Shown here piece after piece: positions 57,380 through 64,000 of a DNA stretch of 64,000 nt (the first letter of the stretch is position 1; each line of letters opens with the position of its first letter). The notes beneath the pieces were generated by a model, which saw nothing but the letters and a program-made list of their open reading frames with translations, was not told the DNA's origin and searched no databases. The stretch covers positions 781,001 to 845,000 of the forward strand of contig CAJHZI010000535.1 of assembly GCA_905160935.1 (NCBI GenBank). The letters run 5' to 3'. The position numbers and the translations under genes were made by a program. This DNA is from Enchytraeus crypticus. Lineage: Eukaryota; Annelida; Clitellata; Enchytraeida; Enchytraeidae.

Positions 57380-57640
57380 CACAAGAAACGCCTCTGCTAA
57401 GATCCCAATGATCTACCATAGGATTTGTCGATAAACCCGGATTTATTTGAGTCCCATGAAAGCAAGTTTTATCAAGATTGTTCCAGTCCACACTCCAGCA
57501 GCTGCCCTTAGATAGACAAGCGCTCTTGCAGGTTTCCTCATCGTACGAGTTAACTCCGCCCTGCTGCACCAGTCCCGGAGCATTCTGTCCAGCCTTTAGA
57601 GTCCAGGTGAAAGTATATCCACTGTCGCAGCCGCGGAGAA
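57380..57640 (-). CDS. Gene 2 exon 2: PAN/apple-like domain 1
   Basis: An 87-codon phase 1-1 exon (acceptor ACACAG after an AT-rich tract, donor G|GTAATT). Reads [48 protein letters not shown] and [12 protein letters not shown]. The last Cys is displaced by a two-residue insertion and CF replaces CW. The upstream intron begins within a (TA)n array (57648-57711), so the branch/pyrimidine region is unusual. Confidence 0.8.
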
Positions 57641-57645
57641 CTGTG

Positions 57646-57647
<2 letters not shown>

Positions 57648-57715
<68 letters not shown>

Positions 57716-57725
57716 AATGTATATT

Positions 57726-57760
<35 letters not shown>
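57648..57760. repeat. (TA)n microsatellite
   Basis: TA arrays (57648-57711 and about 57735-57760) immediately upstream of gene 2 exon 2's acceptor. Confidence 0.95.
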
Positions 57761-57766
<6 letters not shown>

Positions 57767-57806
57767 ATACATATACATATATATACAATATGCATGTGTA
57801 TGTAAA

Positions 57807-57909
57807 ATTCTTTTATTGGTACATATAGGACCTACATGTACCAATAAAAGAATTCTATATACACAGTCAATTAAATGTACCTACATTGTAGGTACATTTA
57901 ATTGACTGT
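57807..57909. repeat. Two adjacent palindromes
   Basis: AATTCTTTTATTGGTACAT pairs with its inverted copy ending at 57854, and ACAGTCAATTAAATGTACCT pairs with its inverted copy ending at 57909 (47 nt, nearly perfect with almost no loop). Confidence 0.9.
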
Positions 57910-58450
57910 TATTACGGCTGGGTGAGCAGGCGATTTTATAGAAAGTCCGATATGCAAAAGGTCAACGGTTCCGATGGCAGATCGTCTATGTTAGCATAAT
58001 CGCAGAATAGGAAACTGATTTTAATGTTGGCTTTATATTTTTAATTTTTATATAACTATGAATGAGTTTGACATGCAATATTTTATTACAAATAAATATA
58101 TCTAGTTAGACTGTTTCGGAAAACAGTTAATTTGATTGTGCTTAAAAGAATAAGAATATTTAAAGGAGGTTGCATCAGGAATTGGGGACAGATGCTAAGT
58201 AATTTCAAAGAATATACCCCAGCAAAAATCGTCAAACAAATTACCTTAGAGCTTTTACATACATGCACTACTTCACAAGAACGTATAACTAACAATTTCA
58301 ATTTAATTTCATAACTAACAATTAATAATTATCCTTGCCTACATGTATAATGCGCAAAATGCTGGAAAGTCGCTTTGACTGCATATGTATCATTAACTAC
58401 GCACGCATAATCTTATCAAAAATATGCGAGTATAATTTTATGCGATTATG

Positions 58451-58451
58451 A

Positions 58452-58498
<47 letters not shown>
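58451..58498. repeat. (TA)n microsatellite
   Basis: TA tract at the 3' end of the following minus-strand LINE fragment. Confidence 0.95.
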
Positions 58499-58502
<4 letters not shown>

Positions 58503-58600
58503 TACACTGCCCACTGGCAGGTCCATGGCACACAACGCCTCTACTCCTCTATGTCCCCCGCCTTCACTTCATGTCCACCACACGAGCGGATCCACAAATC
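58499..58600 (-). mobile_element. LINE 3' terminal fragment (family L-TA)
   Basis: Minus strand ends GTGTGCCATGGACCTGCCAG, TGGGCAGTGTACTATA then (TA)n; upstream it matches the last 100 nt of the 28771 copy. Confidence 0.75.
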
Positions 58601-58689
58601 ATCTATCATGAAATACCTTTATTCTTAGAGGATGCTGCTTATGAAGATGTGCGCCCCAAATGCCTTCCTTCGCTTCGACTAACATTTAC

Positions 58690-58840
58690 CAGACCGGGGT
58701 CGATTAGTACAAAATTGGAAGACCGAGTTTCAGCAGATTTAAACTAAAAGCTCCAGGGTGCTGGACGGTTATTATTAACTTCGCGCTGGCTGCAATTGAT
58801 GCGCGCACAAAAGACAATAAATAGTCATTGAGAGAAAGAA
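58690..58840 (-). repeat. Dispersed repeat family R2, copy 3 (inverted)
   Basis: Contains CCAGGGTGCTGGACGGTTAT, CGCGCTGGCTGCAATTGA and ACAAAAGACAATAAATAG, the complement of the R2 core. Confidence 0.65.
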
Positions 58841-58945
58841 GGAAATATCTATCCTTCAAAATTAATAAAAACAGGAAATATGTTAGAAACTCTACAGCAT
58901 GTATGGTAATCCTTTTGCTGTTATCATACGAAAAAAACTATTTAC

Positions 58946-59030
58946 CCTGCGATGATCCATACTGAGCACTGATAGCAAAGACAATACTCAGCAGACTGAT
59001 CGTTGTCCTCATATCTTTGATTAGAATCAT
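58946..59030 (-). CDS. Gene 2 exon 1: signal peptide
   Basis: Reads MILIKD then MRTTISLLSIVFAISAQYGS and SQ, ending CAG G|GTAAAT in phase 1. The ISLLSIVFAIS core is a good secretory signal with likely cleavage after ISA. Either Met fits; the internal one (59012) gives the more typical length. Upstream, TTTTAACAG (ending at plus 59101) is a possible acceptor of a 5' UTR intron, and a five-codon upstream frame starting ATGCGCAGA precedes the start. Confidence 0.8.
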
Positions 59031-59204
59031 TACGATTGGCTGATCTTTCTGAGTGCTATGCAGAATTTGTTGTCAGTAGACATCAGTTTAATCTGCGCAT
59101 CTGTTAAAACAAATTCATCAGTCACAAAAATATAAAGTTTTCTCTAGTTGTGTCCTGGCCAATGTTGAAGATATTCATCGTGATCAACGAGTGATATAAA
59201 AGGC

Positions 59205-59340
59205 ACTTAAGTAGGAGCTCAAGAACGTATCCGCCCGCGGATCAGTGATTCTAGGTTCAAATCCTCCTGGGCTCACCCGTCACTGATATCGCTTTCGCGA
59301 GATTAAAATACCTTTAAATTCGACTTTACAGTAACAGAAA
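59205..59340 (+). mobile_element. tRNA-derived SINE-like repeat S1
   Basis: CCGCGGATCAGTGATTCTAG, GGTTCAAATCC (B-box), then CACCCGTCACTGATATCGCT, collinear with the minus copy at 25835. Confidence 0.65.
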
Positions 59341-59477
59341 TCTCCTACAGACGCCTAGTTATTTCTAAGATACTGATAAAACTAAGGTATAATTAATTTA
59401 TAGCCTTTACTAAAGAGTCACTTGTTTAGGAGATGGACTGCCATCATTAGGAAGCTCTAAAGTATAATAATACATGT

Positions 59478-59545
59478 TAGAAATATCTTGCATAAGCCAT
59501 TTGACAGAATACTAGAGAGCGAGAGAGAGAGAAAGAGAAAGAGAA
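59478..59545 (+). mobile_element. R1 3' end with (GA)n tail
   Basis: CATAAGCCATTTGACAGAAT then ACTAGAGAG and a GA-rich tract. Confidence 0.5.
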
Positions 59546-59565
59546 CGTTTCACGCCATTTGTCAT

Positions 59566-59810
59566 GGGTAGCCTTTCTCTGTCCTACTCTAGTGTTCTGC
59601 TAGTGGCAGATCCAAGGTATATATTCATACTCAGGAGCCTTCTTTCACGCTCCATGAAGAGAACTCCATTGATCAACAAGTTAATCCCTTCACAATCAGT
59701 TTTGCCTTATCCATACCTTAGGTAGCCTATAGCTTTGGAAACAATATGGCTTCTGAGATGGCTTTCCTTAGTAAATTTACGATTTGTCACATCTTACGAC
59801 ACGTGCAGTC
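59566..59810 (-). mobile_element. R1 repeat copy (minus)
   Basis: TTCTGCTAGTGGCAGATCCA, CACGCTCCATGAAGAGAACT and GCTTCTGAGATGGC.TTCC are the complement of the R1 3' half; it runs on to CTTACGACACGTGCAGTCAC. Confidence 0.7.
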
Positions 59811-60418
59811 ACCGATTGGTTTATATTCTTCAGTGTCCCGGACGCAACAACACGAGAATCTAAGTAGCCTACTAACAAATTATATAAGTTAGTTTCAAAT
59901 TCTCGTTCTTCGCTCATTTGCAAAACCTATCCTAGAAGTTTACGTCCAGTAGTTTATGCCTAGAAGTTTACGTCCAGTAGTTTACGCCTAGAAGTTTCAG
60001 ATTAAAACTTTGTCTGGTCATAATGAAATGGATAGCGTCACGCATATTGTGTCTTTATGAAATTTCATATAATTCCATCTATATATCTTTTTCATTCTTC
60101 TAATACGAAGTCTTACTATCCATTCGTACTAATTAGGCATTATTAAGTGGAATTAACCAATTGGCTGAATACTTTGTTATCGCAGTATTTATTTCATGTA
60201 ATTACTGTGTTTACAGTAGATCCATGGAGTTTCAGATTAAAACTTCTAGGCAAAAACTTCTAGGCAAAAACTACTGGACGTAAACTTCTAGGATAGGTTT
60301 TGCAAATGAGCGAAGAACGAGAATTTGAAACTAACTTATATAATTTGTTAGTAGGCTACTTAGATTCTCGTGTTGTTGCGTCCGGGACACTGAAGAATAT
60401 AAACCAACCGGTGACTGT
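59807..60418. repeat. Inverted repeat, ~165-nt arms
   Basis: 59807-59972 recurs inverted at 60250-60418 (CAGTCACCGATTGGTTTATA against TATAAACCAACCGGTGACTG). The inner parts are short tandem units of TAGAAGTTTACGTCCAGTAG. Identity is high by eye. Confidence 0.85.
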
Positions 60419-61150
60419 GAAATTTCTTCAATGTCTCTAATGAATAAACCATTAAACTGGGTAATGCGCTTTAAATACTTAGGTATTACTTTTATAGCAA
60501 GTAAAAATCTAATGGTTGATACCAATTTGATTATTAGAAAATTTTACTCTAGTTGCAATAATATATTGAGTAAATTAGCTTATTTAACTGAGCTGACAAG
60601 ATTGTATCTTTTAGAGTCCTACTGCTTGCCCATTTTAGCCTATGCCACTGTTAGTATTTCACTTAGAAACGATCAGTCATGATTTAAATGTTGCCTGGAA
60701 CAGTGTTTATAGAAAGCTATTTAACTATCATAAAATGGAAATCTGTTAAGCCAATTATGATAGGGTTGGGTAAGTTGGATTTTAAGCACATTAGAGTTAA
60801 ACTTTTGTTTAATTTCTTTAGAAGCAGCCTAAATAGCTTCAGTATAAATATAATTTTAAAGCATTTTGTAATTAGATATGTGTTGAGGGATTTAGATAAA
60901 ATGTGTCATTGTTTTAGATTGCCTATAAATTTTTCGATGGTTCTAGACAATAGAGTGTCTTATGGTAGAAGCGTGTATTTAATTTACGAAGCTTTTAATG
61001 CTAGTGCTGGTATTAGCAGGAATTCTAGTTAAGTTTCTAGTATTTCATTTTTGATTGTTTTATGATCCTATGTTTTTGTGTGTATGTGTGTGTATATATT
61101 TATATATGATGCTTCTTGATCCTGTCTGTTTTTGACGAATAAAGAAATGA
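60415..61150 (+). mobile_element. 5'-truncated CR1-like LINE, reverse transcriptase C-terminus
   Basis: Reads NWVMRFKYLGITFIASKNLM, DTNLIIRKFYSSCNNILSKL and LESYCLPILAYATVSISLR up to a stop at 60682, then another frame MIGLGKLDFKHIRVKLLFNF. Collinear with the C-terminal part of the 16350 copy (KYLGATFTAGKKLF, MESHYLPILLYSS, VAGLGRMDFASIR). The 3' end is GACGAATAAAGAAATGAATA. Confidence 0.8.
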
Positions 61151-62080
61151 ATATAATGACATCGAATTTATAATTCTGCATATTTAGACACTAGACAGCG
61201 TGTTATCCAGTCTGTCGTATCCACTCAAACGTTTTCCTTTGACTTTAATCTTATGCTTTCTGTTACAAGTTCATAAGAATAAAGTGGCTTAAGAATAGAT
61301 TATGCAATGTCTTCCTTTCCGGCCGACTATACGAAATGTGCAAAAGTTTTCCTTAGGAATAATTTCATATTCGGACAGACTACATTATCAAACAGCAGCT
61401 TGAGTGCATACTGTACTAGTCAATTAATAAACTAAGAAATAAATTAATTTTTTAAAATTTAATTAATAAAATTAAACAGTTTTTCAAAATGAAACTCTTA
61501 AAATATAAATAACTATATATCTACGAATTTTCAAACTAGTGCACATCTAAACTGGTGGAGACTATATATAGTGTGAATTAAGCGGGACGCTGCAGATCTC
61601 GAAGCAACATTCTTATTATTCTGAACGCAGAATAGCAAATTAACTTAGAAAAGAAGAAAAGTTTGCCGTAGGCTATACTACAGTATTTCTAACATTGTGT
61701 ACTTCATGTATATTCATACAAGAATAATGTTTTCTTGCCTTTCCCACCAAGCATCGCTACATCAAAACAAATCTGGCTATATGTACTGTACATGGGTGTG
61801 GATCAACATAACCGAGAGCAGAATATTGCTCGTGTTGACTCTTTAAAAAGTAACGATTAGGTTATTGGCCAGGGAGTTTTTCTTTGAGATCTCGTTTCTA
61901 AATTATTACACTTTTGACATTTGAATGATTTAAGAAAATCACATAGCCTATAAACGCGAAGGGTGTTTAACGATTCAATAGTTTTTACTATATTGTCAAA
62001 ATGACCAGAATCTTACTGCAGAGGCGTAGCAATCACAAACATGTGAAAGATTACTGCAAATTATTTCGCAAAAGTAGCAA
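61150..62080. other. No gene recognised
   Basis: AT-rich sequence without convincing open frames or repeats; a G10 run lies at 62089-62098 just after it. Confidence 0.5.
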
Positions 62081-62138
62081 TAATAAGGGGGGGGGGGTTT
62101 AGCGCACTCAGTTAAGCTGCGCGTCAGTAGAACGATGT

Positions 62139-62400
62139 AAAGCCACGTTGCACGCGGTTAGTAAATTGTGGGCGACCACTTTGGAAAGACCGCGTGTAGA
62201 TAGCTTTGAAAGTAAACAATCCCCAGGGTGATGGAAGTTATTCTTAAATCCGAGCCGGCTGCTATTGGAGCGCCAACAAAAGACAACGATTACTAATAAC
62301 CGTGGAGAGGAAAGGAGGAAATAACGAAAACTACAAAAACAGAAACTTAAGAAAGGAAACACTGTAAACACCTGCGGTATGTCATGTGTGTAACTATATG
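62139..62400 (-). repeat. Dispersed repeat family R2, copy 4 (inverted)
   Basis: Contains CCCCAGGGTGATGGAAGTTA, TTAAATCCGAGCCGGCTGCT, CAACAAAAGACAACGATTAC and CTTAAGAAAGGAAACACTGT; the complement matches 57040-57260 over about 220 nt. Confidence 0.75.
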
Positions 62401-63065
62401 GAATATAAAAAAATAATAATAATAAATTGGCCCACACGCTAAAACGAAACACACTAACTAAATTATAACAACTAACAATATTACTATGCTACTAGCAGAC
62501 CAATATTGTTCCTAGTATACAAAATTATAGGATACTGGGACCTATATTAATGAGGTAGCAGCACAAATGGATAGGCCCCTACTAGCATAATAGTTCTACA
62601 CATGTCAAAGCTGCATCAGTCTCCGAGCATACTTTGAGACTGACAACGTATTCACGTAACGTTCTAATCAGCAGCCTTTTCTTAGCACACTTCAACAGCA
62701 CAAAGAATTTAACCTGATATTCTCACGTAGCCGCACCTGCGAGTAGACACGTATTGTAGGCTTCAATTTTTAACGAGGCCTATAATGATAATGGGCCAGA
62801 TTGTCGGTGGTTTGGATTCAATACACTGGTACAATTAGATCAAGTTACCTAGAAATTACAGTAAAAAAACCACGAGTGAAAATTCTGATTTGCTAGTTAA
62901 ATAGAACGCAGCTTTTCTTTAAGGAATATCATCGAAAATTACTGAATCGCTTATTAAAGTTAAATATAGCTAATTTTAGATCACTTATGAACTATTCTTC
63001 TCAATCAAGCCATGCCTGAAAAACATTTACAAGAATGTCAATATATAAATATTCACACACACATA

Positions 63066-63066
<1 letters not shown>

Positions 63067-63123
<57 letters not shown>
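63067..63123. repeat. (TA)n microsatellite
   Basis: TA tract of about 57 nt. Confidence 0.95.
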
Positions 63124-63127
<4 letters not shown>

Positions 63128-63257
63128 TATATAGACAACAAACTATATATGCATACAATAATGTATAGAGAATGTATATAGTATATTGTATATTGCTATG
63201 TTATTTTGCAAACTGTAGTGGATATACATATATGGTATATAAACTGTACATACTGCA

Positions 63258-63261
<4 letters not shown>

Positions 63262-63306
<45 letters not shown>
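63262..63306. repeat. (TA)n microsatellite
   Basis: TA tract at the 5' breakpoint of the LINE fragment that follows. Confidence 0.95.
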
Positions 63307-63308
<2 letters not shown>

Positions 63309-64000
63309 AAGTAGAAATTGCCCTAAGGAAATTGAGTAACAATAAGGCTCCAGGAGCAGATCGATCACAGGGGAATTATTAAAATATGGATCAACTGTCG
63401 TAATAAGAAAGTTACTTACTTTGTTTAACACCATTTGGAAAACTATGAACATACCTAAGAGTTGGAATAGGGGCACAATTGTTAGGCTTCCCAAAAAGGT
63501 AGATTTAAAAAACGGTAATATTTGGATAGGTATAACATTGTTATCAATACTTGACAAAGTCTTTTGTTCTGTAATACTTGAGAGAATGAAAATAGAAATG
63601 GATAAAAGATTAAGGGAACATCAAGCAGGCTTCAGGAGTAGCAGATCATGCAATTAACAAACTTTTAGTTTACGGCATATAATACAAGAGAGCATTGAAT
63701 TCCAGCAAGATGTCTACATAAATTTCATTGATTTCAAGAAAACGCTTGGCAGTATTCATATGGATACTCTATGGCAAATAATAAGAAGCTATGGAATTCT
63801 TGGGAAATTCACTGATTTGTTTAAACTGTTACATGAAAACTCGTCGTGCAATATAAGAACACAAAAGGGGGGTCACTGACTATTTCATCATTGTGACAGA
63901 AGTAAAACATGAATGTATTTTATCACCTTTTCTTTTTCTTCGAGTGATTGATTTTGTAATGAGAAAGGTCTTTGATGAAAGAGAATGGAGAAATAAGTTG
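63307..64000 (+). mobile_element. Partial LINE reverse transcriptase (runs off right edge)
   Basis: Readings: EIALRKLSNNKAPGADR, FNTIWKTMNIPKSWNRGTIV, SILDKVFCSVILERMKIEMD, LREHQAGFRSSRSC, then VYINFIDFKKTLGSIHMDTL. These are the early reverse transcriptase motifs of RTE-like endonuclease/reverse-transcriptase proteins, with stops and frame shifts. Possibly the upstream portion of family L-TA, whose C-terminus is seen at 14072 and 28771. Confidence 0.75.

Larger units (their letters stand above)
47080..59030 (-). other. Gene 2: secreted multi-PAN/apple-domain protein gene (3' terminus not located)
   Basis: Nine exons placed on the minus strand: signal peptide 58946-59030, domains at 57380, 56443, 55334 and 54157, linker 53667, domains 50870 and 47751, linker 47080. 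All internal boundaries are phase 1 and the joined sequence (1630 nt, 543 codons plus one base) stays open across every junction. It has six six-cysteine domains. It is a paralogue of gene 1, same strand, about 20 kb upstream of it. N-glycosylation sequons such as QNASC and QNSSC occur in several domains. Function unknown. Confidence 0.85.

Noticed and set aside
1686-57640. Assignment of the modules to WSC or kringle domains
   Set aside because: Cysteine spacing (C-x3-C centre, C before SVDYN, TCW) and the VNHYDL..C ending do not follow WSC or kringle patterns; PAN/apple fits better though it is not proven.

Overview
Animal (invertebrate) genomic DNA, not bacterial. The evidence is split genes with GT-AG introns, secretory signal peptides, many decayed non-LTR retrotransposons, Tc1/mariner-type DNA transposons, tRNA-derived SINEs and more than a dozen long (TA)n arrays in an AT-rich background. 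The repeat types suggest an invertebrate, possibly lophotrochozoan or arthropod; the species cannot be fixed from this window. The coding content that looks host-encoded is two tandem paralogous genes, both on the minus strand. Gene 1 starts at about 26690 and runs leftwards past the left edge of the window. Gene 2 starts at about 59030 and its last exon I can place is at 47080. Each begins with a signal-peptide exon and continues as a string of exons of about 234-261 bp. Each of these encodes one six-cysteine domain that I read as a PAN/apple-like module, with a conserved core SVDYN..D.TCW.G and a C-terminal V(N/D)H(Y/F/W)(D/E)L...C. Short Ser/Thr/Pro-rich linker exons lie between domain exons. 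Every exon I could delimit has phase 1 at both ends, and all splice in frame: 11 domains in gene 1 and 6 in gene 2. Two gene 1 exons are exactly double length (474 bp) and hold two fused domains, consistent with precise intron loss followed by segmental duplication. Function is not known from sequence; secreted, mucin-linked, multi-module binding proteins (adhesive, mucus or immune) are an inference. Layout: 1-26.7 kb is gene 1, its introns holding Tc1/mariner remnants (345-1129, 12895-13830), fold-back elements (about 5.2-6.1, 9.5-10.2 and 14.8-15.6 kb) and LINE pieces (7.4-8.1, 14.1-14.6, 16.35-17.5, 18.05-18.5, 22.3-24.8 kb). 27-47 kb is mostly gene-free sequence with repeats, a 540-bp hexanucleotide array (40764-41310) and the largest retroelement, a CR1/L2-like LINE at 41359-45530 whose ORF2 has an in-frame stop and a mutated reverse transcriptase active site (YADG). 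47-59 kb is gene 2, with a 1.2-kb palindrome-rich transposon at 52029-53262. 59-64 kb is SINE and LINE debris, an inverted repeat and a partial reverse transcriptase running off the right edge. A repeated theme is a 3'-terminal stem-loop (CCTGCCA..TGGCAG) shared by a LINE family and a short dispersed repeat (called R1 here), often followed by a microsatellite, as expected for a LINE and its parasitic SINE.
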